DNA of 64,000 bases from Pseudomonas fluorescens (GTDB taxonomy: Bacteria; Pseudomonadota; Gammaproteobacteria; Pseudomonadales; Pseudomonadaceae). The stretch spans positions 1 through 64,000 of the forward strand of contig NZ_LACH01000040.1 in the NCBI RefSeq assembly GCF_000968015.1, given 5' to 3'. A program made the position numbers and the translations under genes. The notes under the pieces were generated by a model. It was not told where the DNA came from. It saw only the letters and a list, made by a program, of their open reading frames with translations, and did not search any database. Shown here piece after piece: positions 8,980-16,764 of this stretch (its first letter is position 1; each line of letters opens with the position of its first letter).

Positions 8980-10011
8980 CTAAGACTGAAAAGTCTCCCG
9001 GTAGGCATAAAGACCCGGTGTTCCACCGGTCATCACAAACAGCACATTGTCCCCGGAACGGAAGCGTCCTTGCCTGAGATCGGCCAACAGCCCGGCAAAC
9101 GCTTTGCCGGAGTACACCGGGTCGATCAACAGGCCTTCGGCGCGAGCCATCAGGCGCACGGCTTCCTGCATGGCTGGCGTCGGCAGACCGTAACCGTCGC
9201 CCAACTGACTGCCGTCGATGGCGATCTCTTCAGCCTGCACATTGGCGCTACTGCCCAACAGTGCCAGTGCATCCTGGGTCAATTGCCGGGTTCTGGCCGC
9301 TGACGTGTCTCGATCGGACAAAACCGAATAGGATTTGACGATCGAGGTGCCTCGGCCCAGCAACTGAAAGCCCGCTGCGAGCCCGGCGTGGGTGCCGGCG
9401 CTGCCGTTGGGCACCACGACTTGATGGAAGGTGATGCCGAGTTCCGACTCCTGTTGCGCGATCTCCGCCGCGCAGCGCGCATAGCCGAGACTGCCCAGCG
9501 GCGTTGAGCCACCCGTGGGAATCACCAGCACGTTGCGCCCCGAATCCCGAAGTTGCGCGGCCCTTGTTTCGGCCACGGCGAGTGAGTCGCTGCCCCCGGC
9601 AAGTACCTGTAGCTGTGCGCCGAACAGCTGGTCGAGCAGGACGTTGCCGTTGAGTTCGTAATCCACATCAGTTTTGGGTACCGCGCGGGTCAGGACCAGT
9701 TCGCAGGCAAGGCTCAGGCGAGCACACACCGCGGCGGTCAGGCGCGCATGGTTGGACTGAAGGCCGCCGATGGTAATCACCGTGTCGACTCCGGCCGCCA
9801 ATGCCGCACCGATATGGAATTCGAGTTTTCGCAGTTTGTTACCGCCACCGCCAATCAGCATATGATCGTCGCGCTTGAGAAACAGGCTGATTCCCAGCGA
9901 CTTCAAACCCAGCAGTTGTTCGAGGCGTTCGGCGCGTTGAATGGGCGTGGGGCCTTGCAGAAGGTCTGCCCGCGCAAAAGAACTCAGTGACGTGTCCAGT
10001 AGGGTTTGCAT
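8980..10011 (-). CDS. dcyD: D-cysteine desulfhydrase (PLP-dependent)
   Basis: A PLP enzyme of the ACC deaminase/D-cysteine desulfhydrase family that breaks D-cysteine into pyruvate, ammonia and H2S. The PLP lysine lies in GGGGNKLRKLEF. The residues that separate the two activities point to desulfhydrase: DPVYSGK has Ser where ACC deaminases have Glu, and MTGGTPG has Thr where they have Leu. I start at 10011 (343 residues) because GAGG lies 8 bases upstream; the GTG at 10032 has no such site. The divergent LysR gene is the probable regulator. Confidence 0.85.
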   Translation of the reverse strand: MQTLLDTSLSSFARADLLQGPTPIQRAERLEQLLGLKSLGISLFLKRDDHMLIGGGGNKLRKLEFHIGAALAAGVDTVITIGGLQSNHARLTAAVCARLSLACELVLTRAVPKTDVDYELNGNVLLDQLFGAQLQVLAGGSDSLAVAETRAAQLRDSGRNVLVIPTGGSTPLGSLGYARCAAEIAQQESELGITFHQVVVPNGSAGTHAGLAAGFQLLGRGTSIVKSYSVLSDRDTSAARTRQLTQDALALLGSSANVQAEEIAIDGSQLGDGYGLPTPAMQEAVRLMARAEGLLIDPVYSGKAFAGLLADLRQGRFRSGDNVLFVMTGGTPGLYAYRETFQS

Positions 10012-10149
10012 CAATGGAGCCTCATTGTTCACTTTAATTAAGTGACTCTAAGGAGAAAGCCCTTCGTGATAAACGCATTGCCGGTTATTACTCCTTTAAC
10101 CTGATGTACTTAATCAAGCGTTCCGTTCCTCCCTTCACAAGGCATAGTC

Positions 10150-11031
10150 ATGAGCAAACTCAGGCAAATGGAAGTTTTCGTCGCCGTGGTCGAGGCCGGC
10201 AGTTTCGCCGATGCGGCCAGTGAAGTCGGGATGTCGGCGGTCATGGTTGGAAGGCATATCCAGAGCCTGGAGAAAACCCTCAACACCCAGCTCATTCAAC
10301 GCACCACCCGACGCCAATCCATCACCGGGGAAGGGCGGTTGTTTTATGAAGAAGCCAAGCGGGCGCTGGAGCAGGTGAAGTACGCGTTCAGCCGGGTGGA
10401 GGCGTCGAGCCCGGAGCCCAGCGGACTGTTGCGAATCACCGCACCGATGACCCTCGGCGTGGCATTGGTCGGTCCTCTGGTGTCGGAGTTCATGCAGTGT
10501 TATCCGCAGATTCAGGTCGAGCTGATTCTGAGCAACGAAGTGGTGGACCTGTACGAGACGTCATTCGATCTGGCGTTCAGGATCTCCGAACTGATTGGCG
10601 TGAACCTGCTGGCCAAGCCATTGCCACCGTATCGAATGGTGATCTGCGCATCGCCCCGGTATCTGGAAAAATGGCAGGAACCCCAATCCCCCGAAGACCT
10701 GCACCGACACAGAATCCTCACCCACACGTCCTGGAACAACCGGTTTGCCTGGCCTTTGAAAAGCGGCGCCAGCGAGGTTCCCTGGCCTGAAGGGGCGGTG
10801 CTCAAAAGCAACGACGGCCAAGTGCTGCTGCAGGCGGCCGTGGCCGGAGAGGGGATTTTGATGCAGCCCGATTTCCTGGTGTCGGCCGCGTTGGCCAAAG
10901 GCGAACTCGTGCGGATCCTGGACGCCTATGCTCCGCCGCCCAAGCCGGTACAGATGGTGTATCCACGCTCGCGTAAATCACTGCCCAAGTTGAAAGCCTT
11001 TATCGATTTTGTTGCGCAGCGACTGGCATGA
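10150..11031 (+). CDS. LysR-family transcriptional regulator divergent from dcyD
   Basis: A 293-residue LysR regulator: helix-turn-helix at about residues 17-40 (FADAASEVGMSAVMVGRHIQ) and an effector domain of the PBP2 type from about 90. It is divergent from dcyD with a 138-base A+T-rich gap that holds TTAATTAAGTG and ACTTAATCAAG. It may control dcyD, although regulators of this CrgA-like subgroup often act on unlinked oxidoreductase genes. The ATG at 10150 is supported by the family N-terminus. Confidence 0.83.
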   Translation: MSKLRQMEVFVAVVEAGSFADAASEVGMSAVMVGRHIQSLEKTLNTQLIQRTTRRQSITGEGRLFYEEAKRALEQVKYAFSRVEASSPEPSGLLRITAPMTLGVALVGPLVSEFMQCYPQIQVELILSNEVVDLYETSFDLAFRISELIGVNLLAKPLPPYRMVICASPRYLEKWQEPQSPEDLHRHRILTHTSWNNRFAWPLKSGASEVPWPEGAVLKSNDGQVLLQAAVAGEGILMQPDFLVSAALAKGELVRILDAYAPPPKPVQMVYPRSRKSLPKLKAFIDFVAQRLA

Positions 11032-11126
11032 CGGTTGCGGATGCGGATTTTTCAGCGGCGTTTCGATAGGCCCTCGCTGATTGTCGTCTTGCCAGTTCTA
11101 CCGGGATCAGTGACTATGTGCGCCAG

Positions 11127-11147
11127 ATAGGGGTAGGGGGTATAGGT
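11127..11147. promoter_or_regulatory. Candidate DmeR operator (G-tract)
   Basis: ATAGGGGTAGGGGGTATAGG directly before the dmeR ATG. RcnR-type repressors recognise G/C tracts flanked by short A/T half sites; this block fits that type and overlaps the ribosome site, which would allow autorepression. Confidence 0.5.
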
Positions 11148-11423
11148 ATGGCGCACATCCACGAACACAAAGATGACTTGCTCAACCGGGTTCGGCGCAT
11201 TTCAGGTCAGGTGCAGGCCATAGAGCGGGCGCTTGAGTCCGACGCCGATTGCGCCAAGACCTTGCATCTGGTTGCGGCTGTCAGGGGCGCGATTAACGGT
11301 TTGATGGATCAGTTCATCGACGCCCACGCCCGTGAGCACGTGGCACGTCCTGGCCTCAGCGACGAAGAGCGCGCCGAAGGCCTGGAAGAGTTGCTGCAAG
11401 CCATTCGCCGCTACTCGAAATAG
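11148..11423 (+). CDS. dmeR: DmeR, RcnR/CsoR-family Co/Ni-responsive repressor
   Basis: A 91-residue all-helical DUF156 repressor. His3, Cys35, His60 and His64 are present at exactly the positions of the Ni/Co ligands of RcnR, which separates it from Cu-sensing CsoR and formaldehyde-sensing FrmR. I start at 11148 with a G-rich ribosome site; the open frame to 11118 adds ten unlikely residues. The next gene, 12 bases downstream, is the dmeF exporter, so this is a dmeRF operon in which metal binding relieves repression. Confidence 0.85.
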   Translation: MAHIHEHKDDLLNRVRRISGQVQAIERALESDADCAKTLHLVAAVRGAINGLMDQFIDAHAREHVARPGLSDEERAEGLEELLQAIRRYSK

Positions 11424-11435
11424 AGATCCGGACAC

Positions 11436-12356
11436 ATGACACAAACGCCGCAAGCTTCGAATTTTTCTCACGACCACATGTTTCTCGCCGCCTCCCATGA
11501 TGAAAACGCCCGCCGCACTTTGTGGGTGGTGGCGCTGACATTCGTCATGATGATTGGTGAGATTACTGCCGGTTACATCACCGGCTCCATGGCACTGCTG
11601 GCCGATGGTTTTCACATGGCGACCCATGCCGGTGCCTTGGGCATTGCGGCGGCGGCGTACGGTTTTGCCCGACGCAATGCCAACAATGCCCGTTACAGCT
11701 TCGGTACCGGCAAGGTCGGTGACCTGGCCGGTTTTGCCTCGGCCATGGTGTTGGGGCTGGTGTCGCTCGGTATCGCCGGTGAATCCATCTTGCGACTGTT
11801 TCAGCCGACCACCGTGGCCTTTTCGGAGGCGACGATGATTGCGGTGGTGGGGCTCGCGGTAAACATCGTCAGTGCGTTTTTGCTGGCGGGCAATCACGGG
11901 CATCACGGCCATGATCATGGCCACGGGCATCATCACCATCACGACAACAACCTGCGTTCAGCTTATGTCCACGTGCTCGCCGACGCCTTGACTTCGGTGC
12001 TGGCCATCGCCGCCTTGCTGGCCGGCCGTTACCTCGGCTGGGTCTGGCTGGACCCGGTGATGGGCATCGTCGGCGCCATTGTCATCGCCAAGTGGGCCTA
12101 TGGCCTGATGCGCACCAGTGCTGCGGTGCTGCTCGACACCACCGATGAGCACGTGGCCGCTGAAATTCGTGAACTGCTGGAGTCGTCGGGTGACGTGCAC
12201 ATCAGCGACCTTCACGTCTGGCAGGTCGGGCCTGAGGCGCGGGCAGCGATTGTCAGCGTAGTGGCGGCAGCGGGAGTGAGTGCCGACAACGTTCGCGAAC
12301 GTCTGGCGCCGGTTCATGAGTTGTCTCACTTGACCGTCGAGTATCGCAACGCTTGA
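11436..12356 (+). CDS. dmeF: DmeF, cation diffusion facilitator for Co/Ni efflux
   Basis: A 306-residue CDF transporter with six membrane helices. Helices 2 and 5 carry the metal-site Asp/His pairs (LLADGFHMATHAG and YVHVLADALTS). The cytoplasmic loop between helices 4 and 5 is very His-rich (about 151-168, HGHHGHDHGHGHHHHHD), the mark of the DmeF/RcnR-linked branch. A C-terminal ferredoxin-like domain follows (about 230-306). It lies 12 bases behind dmeR and should export cobalt and nickel to the periplasm. Confidence 0.88.
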   Translation: MTQTPQASNFSHDHMFLAASHDENARRTLWVVALTFVMMIGEITAGYITGSMALLADGFHMATHAGALGIAAAAYGFARRNANNARYSFGTGKVGDLAGFASAMVLGLVSLGIAGESILRLFQPTTVAFSEATMIAVVGLAVNIVSAFLLAGNHGHHGHDHGHGHHHHHDNNLRSAYVHVLADALTSVLAIAALLAGRYLGWVWLDPVMGIVGAIVIAKWAYGLMRTSAAVLLDTTDEHVAAEIRELLESSGDVHISDLHVWQVGPEARAAIVSVVAAAGVSADNVRERLAPVHELSHLTVEYRNA

Positions 12357-12363
12357 TGTCTCT

Positions 12364-12580
12364 TCAGGGGCAGTCGCTGAAGAGCGGAAGGCGGCCGTTG
12401 AGGGAAGGGCGGTAGTGCCATTCCATTTGGTCTAGCGCAGGTTTCATTGCCAGAATCTCCCTCAACGTGGCGCTGGCAATACTCAACGCTAACAACTGTC
12501 CCGGGCATTGCATTGCCGATCAACCCGGCGGTGGCTTCATAGGTCTGGGAACTCAGCAGCCGGTTTGCCGTTGAACTGCC
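12364..12580 (-). pseudogene. Cytochrome P450 relic with an internal deletion
   Basis: On the minus strand a frame reads NRLLSSQTYEATAGLIGNA, which resembles a bacterial P450 I-helix. Within a few bases and in another frame it becomes QCPGQLLALSIASATLREIL.. ending YRPSLNGRLPLF..*, which resembles the heme-cysteine loop and C-terminus of a P450. The region between I-helix and heme loop, normally well over 100 residues, is missing. The junction lies in the short repeat CAATGCAATG near 12510-12520. No N-terminal part is present. It fits a decayed gene; the call is by eye. Confidence 0.55.
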
Positions 12581-12648
12581 GGTTCAGGTATCGGCAGCAC
12601 AACCCGCTCCACCGAGACCAGACGCCGCGCGATCGTCAGTTCTGCGCC

Positions 12649-13257
12649 TTAGCGACTGGCCGAGGCCATCAGCACGCCGAAACCGGCGAATGTCACGCCC
12701 GAGACTTTCGCCGCCAGCCAGGAACCCTTCGGGCTGGACAACCAGCCTTTGGCAGCATTGGCGAGTAAGGCATAGCTGCCATGCACCAGAATCACCAGTA
12801 CGGCGTAGGAGGTCACCAACTTGAAGAACTGGGTGGAGAAGTGCGCCGAGGTGTCGATGAATTGCGGGAACACCGCCAGAAAGAAAAACACAGCCTTGGG
12901 GTTCAAAAACTGGAGCGAAGCCGCTTCAAGGAAGCGGTAGCCCGGGCTTGAGGGGCGTGTTTCAAGCAACGAGCTGAAACGATCCGAACGCCAGCTTTTG
13001 TAACCCAGGTACAACAAATAGGCAGCCCCGGCATATTTCAATGCGGTGAAGGCGTTCGCGGAGGTGCTGAGGATCAGGCCGACACTGGTGGCGCTGATGG
13101 CGGCGACGATAAACGCCCCCGACGCGATCCCCAAAATGCCCGGCACGGCCCCCGTCCAGCCGTGGCGCACCGCGTTGGACAGGGTCAGGATCACGCCAGG
13201 CCCTGGACTCAAAATGGTCAGGGTGGCGAAAAGTAGAAAGAGTCCATAGCTGTTCAT
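12649..13257 (-). CDS. LysE/RhtB-family amino acid exporter
   Basis: A 202-residue inner-membrane protein with five to six helices. It carries the LysE-family N-terminal signature ILSPGPGVILTLSNAVRHG, followed by AVPGILGIASG. Such proteins export amino acids or related metabolites; the substrate is unknown. The start at 13257 has GGAG 6 bases upstream, whereas the open frame to 13323 lacks a site. The divergent LysR gene 105 bases away probably controls it, a common arrangement for this family. Confidence 0.87.
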   Translation of the reverse strand: MNSYGLFLLFATLTILSPGPGVILTLSNAVRHGWTGAVPGILGIASGAFIVAAISATSVGLILSTSANAFTALKYAGAAYLLYLGYKSWRSDRFSSLLETRPSSPGYRFLEAASLQFLNPKAVFFFLAVFPQFIDTSAHFSTQFFKLVTSYAVLVILVHGSYALLANAAKGWLSSPKGSWLAAKVSGVTFAGFGVLMASASR

Positions 13258-13362
13258 GTCTTGCTCCGTCAGGTGGCGCAGGCTGCGTGCGGGCAGATTG
13301 GCGTGGCGACGTGGGCGTGACAAACGCTTTAATTGCGCTGCATATGTGACTAAATTAGACGC

Positions 13363-14268
13363 ATGATAAATCCACTACCGCCGCTTAATGCTGTTCGCGC
13401 CTTCGCCGTTGCTGCTCGCCATCAGAGTTTCAGCCTGGCGGCCGAAGAGCTGCATGTCAGTCACAGTGCCGTCAGCCGGCATATCAAATTGCTTGAGGAA
13501 CACCTGGGCGTGCTGCTGTTCGAGCGGCGTGTCCGTCAATCGGTGCTGACGCCGGCCGGTCAGCGTTTTTATGAGCAGGTCAGTGCCGGGCTGGCGCAGA
13601 TCGCCAACGCCGCCGCTGCGCTCAAGCAACATGCCTCGTTGCCGACCGTGAAGATCAATGTCCGTCCATCCTTTGCGATGCTTTGGCTAGCGCCCAGACT
13701 GGAGGATTTCATTGCGCAGCACCCGGACATCAAACCGCAAGTGATTACCCAAACCCAGGCACCCGATCATGCACGCGACGGGTTCGACATTGTCATTCGC
13801 CGTGGTCGTGACGACTGGGCACCGGCGATTGAGGCGCGAGCCCTTTTCGAAGACGAACTGTTGCTGGTCGCGGCACCTTCGCTGATCGAACGCCTGGCCC
13901 TTGAAGACCTCGCGTCCCTGAGCCGGCACACGTTACTGACCGCCAAGGCGCGTCGTGAAGACTGGCACAATTGGGCCCTGCACTTTGGGCAAGGCCAGTC
14001 AGCCACTCAGGTCACCCGGCAGTTTGATCACATGCACCTGGTGCTTGAGGCCGCGGTGGAAGGACAGGGCATTGCCTTGTGCCCGACCTCTTTGCTGGGC
14101 ACCCACCTCTCAAGCGGTCGCCTGATTTGCCCGTTGCCCGAATTGCGGATGCCGTTGCCGCGTTATTACTACGGTATTGCGCCGGACGTGACGGCGCAGA
14201 CACGGGTGTTTGTGGAGTGGTTGTTTGCCCGCATTGCTCAGGATGAGCACACACCAGCAGGTTGTTAG
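13363..14268 (+). CDS. LysR-family regulator (GcvA-like), divergent from the LysE exporter
   Basis: A 301-residue LysR protein with N-terminal LPPLNAVRAFAVAARHQSF and a helix-turn-helix FSLAAEELHVSHSAVSRHIK, the pattern of the GcvA/AmpR-like subgroup. The effector domain covers about 92-295. It is divergently arranged with the LysE-type exporter, so exporter control in response to the exported compound is the natural inference. Confidence 0.85.
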   Translation: MINPLPPLNAVRAFAVAARHQSFSLAAEELHVSHSAVSRHIKLLEEHLGVLLFERRVRQSVLTPAGQRFYEQVSAGLAQIANAAAALKQHASLPTVKINVRPSFAMLWLAPRLEDFIAQHPDIKPQVITQTQAPDHARDGFDIVIRRGRDDWAPAIEARALFEDELLLVAAPSLIERLALEDLASLSRHTLLTAKARREDWHNWALHFGQGQSATQVTRQFDHMHLVLEAAVEGQGIALCPTSLLGTHLSSGRLICPLPELRMPLPRYYYGIAPDVTAQTRVFVEWLFARIAQDEHTPAGC

Positions 14269-14317
14269 CAAGGCGGACTTCACCCATTGGAGGGTGTTGT
14301 GTCAGACTCCTTGCTAA
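14265..14317. other. Nested inverted repeat after the LysR gene
   Basis: Outer arms TTAGCAAGG / CCTTGCTAA enclose a second hairpin CACCC-attgga-GGGTG. The outer left arm includes the LysR stop codon. No T-run follows, so a factor-independent terminator is unlikely. It marks the boundary to the A+T-rich gene that follows. Confidence 0.45.
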
Positions 14318-14453
14318 ATGGCCATATGCTATGCAGGTTCGGTGGGTCAATTTCAGGAGCGCGGGATATCAGCTTTTATATCGGACATCACGTGTTTGAT
14401 TTTTTAAATATCCTGACTTCGTTAGATGACCGGCAATTCAACACCCGAGAAAT

Positions 14454-15419
14454 ATGAATATGAGAGTGTTTTTTTTAGGGTGGAAAGCTCGATATGAGCA
14501 GATTATGATCGATGGTCTTGCTGAAAAGCATGATGTTCATAAATTCCACATTCCGGCTTACGCCAAAAGAATCAACCGTATTCTAAGATCACTTCAAAAA
14601 AAAATCCCGCTCAATATGTCAACTTCCTGGCTCGGGAAGTGGGTCAATGCGCGTAAATCTATAAGTGCCCAAGACATACTGATTTGTAACGAGGGGCAAG
14701 CTACGCGCGGATTGAACCCTAGTGTTATCAGCACTTTCAAAGGTGTAAAGGTCCTGCTGATCAGAGATCTGGTGGATGCGGCCTTTGTAGATGAAATGAG
14801 AAAGCTTTTCGACAAAATCTACAGCTTCGACCCGGTCCAGTGCCGTTTATTGGGTATCGACTACCTGGAGCAGTTCTTTCCTTTCAATGCAGAAGCAGCA
14901 AGAAAGCTGAATACAAAAAGGCTGGAGCCTACCCGCCATCTCACTTGTTTTTTTCTTGGCAGGGATAAAGGTCGCGCTCACCTGATAGAAAGTATTGCTA
15001 ATGATCTTGAGAGCTTGGGTTGTAGCATTAAATTTCTAATCGTGAAGGATGAATCATCCGTCTCACTATCGAAATATCACACTGATTCAATATTGCCGTA
15101 TGAAGAAAACCTTCAGAAGGTAATTGATGCTGACGTGCTGATAGAGATCAACCAACCAGGGCAATCTGGCCTCACGCTTCGAGCCTTAGAGGCTGCATTT
15201 TTTGACAAGAAACTAATTACTACCAACAAAGCCGTCAAGGATTTGTACTTTTATGATCCTAGTCGCTTCTATATTTTTGAAGAGTTCGACAAGGAGGCTA
15301 TTTCTCGGTTTTTAGCTTCACCCTCAAAGCCGATTGACGTAGAAGCCCTGAAAAAACATTGCCCAGAAACCATGCTTGAACGCATACGAGAACAGCAAGG
15401 TTGCAGCAGGTGCAATTAA
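14454..15419 (+). CDS. Putative glycosyltransferase-like protein, A+T-rich orphan
   Basis: A 321-residue cytoplasmic protein without signal peptide or membrane helix. It resembles polysaccharide/LPS-type GT-B transferases: the N-terminal half begins MRVFFLGWKARYEQ, and the C-terminal half has CFFLGRDKGRAHLIE followed by ADVLIEINQPGQSGLTLR and RALEAAFFDKKLITTNK. That last pattern is common in sugar-nucleotide-binding halves. No partner sugar genes lie nearby. The base composition and codon use (many AAA, AAT, TTT) differ clearly from both neighbours, suggesting transfer. No strong ribosome site is visible; a second ATG lies at 14460. The specific function is unknown. Confidence 0.5.
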   Translation: MNMRVFFLGWKARYEQIMIDGLAEKHDVHKFHIPAYAKRINRILRSLQKKIPLNMSTSWLGKWVNARKSISAQDILICNEGQATRGLNPSVISTFKGVKVLLIRDLVDAAFVDEMRKLFDKIYSFDPVQCRLLGIDYLEQFFPFNAEAARKLNTKRLEPTRHLTCFFLGRDKGRAHLIESIANDLESLGCSIKFLIVKDESSVSLSKYHTDSILPYEENLQKVIDADVLIEINQPGQSGLTLRALEAAFFDKKLITTNKAVKDLYFYDPSRFYIFEEFDKEAISRFLASPSKPIDVEALKKHCPETMLERIREQQGCSRCN

Positions 15420-15429
15420 CGCAATAAAA

Positions 15430-15461
15430 AACCCACCCATCGCCAAAGCGATGGGTGGGTT
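15430..15461 (-). terminator. Rho-independent terminator of ilvE
   Basis: A perfect 14-base stem (AACCCACCCATCGC / GCGATGGGTGGGTT) with a 4-base loop. On the minus strand it is followed by TTTTTATT, so it ends ilvE transcripts 31 bases after the stop. It also lies just behind the convergent glycosyltransferase-like gene. Confidence 0.9.
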
Positions 15462-15491
15462 GTGTGCAGCTTGGGCTCAGGCCCCGTCAAA

Positions 15492-16511
15492 TCAAACCTT
15501 GACGATCCAACCCGCTGGCGCCTCGATGTCGCCGGTCTGTACACCGGTCAGCTCTTTGTAGAGCTTCTGGGTGACCGGGCCGACGTCGGTTTCGCTGTGG
15601 AACACGTGCAGGTGGTCGTTGTAGCTGATGCCGCCGATCGGTGTGATCACCGCAGCAGTACCGCAAGCGCCGGCTTCCTTGAAGTCGGACAGCTTGTCGA
15701 TGAACACGTCGCCTTCGATCACTTCCAGGCCCAGACGCGATTTTGCCAGCTCGATCAACGACAGACGGGTGATGCCCGGCAGGACCGACGGCGAGTTCGG
15801 GGTCACGAACTTGTTGTCGTGGGTGATCCCGAAGAAGTTGGCCGAGCCGACTTCTTCGATTTTGGTGTGGGTCATCGGGTCCAGGTAGATGCAGTCGGCG
15901 AAGTGGGCTTTCTTGGCCTGGGAACCTGGCATCAGGCTGGCCGCGTAGTTACCACCGACCTTGGCTGCACCGGTGCCTTGTGGGGCGGCGCGGTCGTAGC
16001 TGGAGATCAGGAAGTTGTGCGGGGTCAGGCCGCCCTTGAAGTAGGCACCGACCGGAATGGCGAAGATCGAGAAGATGAACTCGGGGGCGGTACGCACGCC
16101 GATGTTGTCACCCACGCCGATCACGAACGGACGCAGGTACAGCGCGCCGCCGGTGCCGTAAGGCGGGATGAAACGCTCGTTGGCGCGGACCACTTCCTTG
16201 CAGGCTTCGACGAACTGCTCGGTGGACACCTGTGGCATCAGCAGGCGTGCGCAGCTGCGTTGCATGCGTGCGGCGTTCTGGTCCGGGCGGAACAGGTTGA
16301 TCGAACCGTCCTTGCAACGATAGGCCTTCAGCCCTTCGAAGCATTGCTGGCCATAGTGAAGGGCAGTGGAACCTTCGCTGATGTGCAGCACATTGTCTTC
16401 GGTCAGGGTGCCTTTGTCCCACTCGCCATTACGCCAGTGCGACAGATAGCGCTTGTCTGTCTTGATGTAGTCAAAACCCAACTTGTCCCAATTGATGCTT
16501 TCGTTACCCAT
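15492..16511 (-). CDS. ilvE: Branched-chain amino acid aminotransferase
   Basis: A 339-residue class IV PLP aminotransferase that interconverts Leu, Ile and Val with their 2-keto acids using glutamate/2-oxoglutarate. Motifs: HYGQQCFEGLKAYR near residue 60, the region AAKVGGNYAASL with the PLP lysine, and EEVGSANFFGI near 245, all of the long (about 340) IlvE type. The start at 16511 has GAGGG 5 bases upstream. It is monocistronic, followed by a strong terminator. The bkd operon behind it degrades the same keto acids. Confidence 0.93.
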   Translation of the reverse strand: MGNESINWDKLGFDYIKTDKRYLSHWRNGEWDKGTLTEDNVLHISEGSTALHYGQQCFEGLKAYRCKDGSINLFRPDQNAARMQRSCARLLMPQVSTEQFVEACKEVVRANERFIPPYGTGGALYLRPFVIGVGDNIGVRTAPEFIFSIFAIPVGAYFKGGLTPHNFLISSYDRAAPQGTGAAKVGGNYAASLMPGSQAKKAHFADCIYLDPMTHTKIEEVGSANFFGITHDNKFVTPNSPSVLPGITRLSLIELAKSRLGLEVIEGDVFIDKLSDFKEAGACGTAAVITPIGGISYNDHLHVFHSETDVGPVTQKLYKELTGVQTGDIEAPAGWIVKV

Positions 16512-16656
16512 GACACCCTCTATCACTTAACAACCGCCGAAACGGTTCAAGGCTTCTGACGTTTTTCTGGATGGGGACAACAATACTTCATTCCGGGCCT
16601 AAATCGCAGCCCGGACTATCGGCTGATTGGCAGATAAATCGTGTTGACCTTGAGAA

Positions 16657-16732
16657 TTCGCGAGCAGGCTCGCTCCTACAATGGATTTGTGAACGACACA
16701 GATCAAAGGTGGGAGCGAGCTTGCTCGCGATG
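16657..16732. repeat. REP pair (family I)
   Basis: Inverted copies TTCGCGAGCAGGCTCGCTCC and GGTGGGAGCGAGCTTGCTCG with a short spacer, between ilvE and the end of lpdV. Confidence 0.85.
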
Positions 16733-16764
16733 AGGCCATCACGAACCCTGCCAATCGATCTGAA

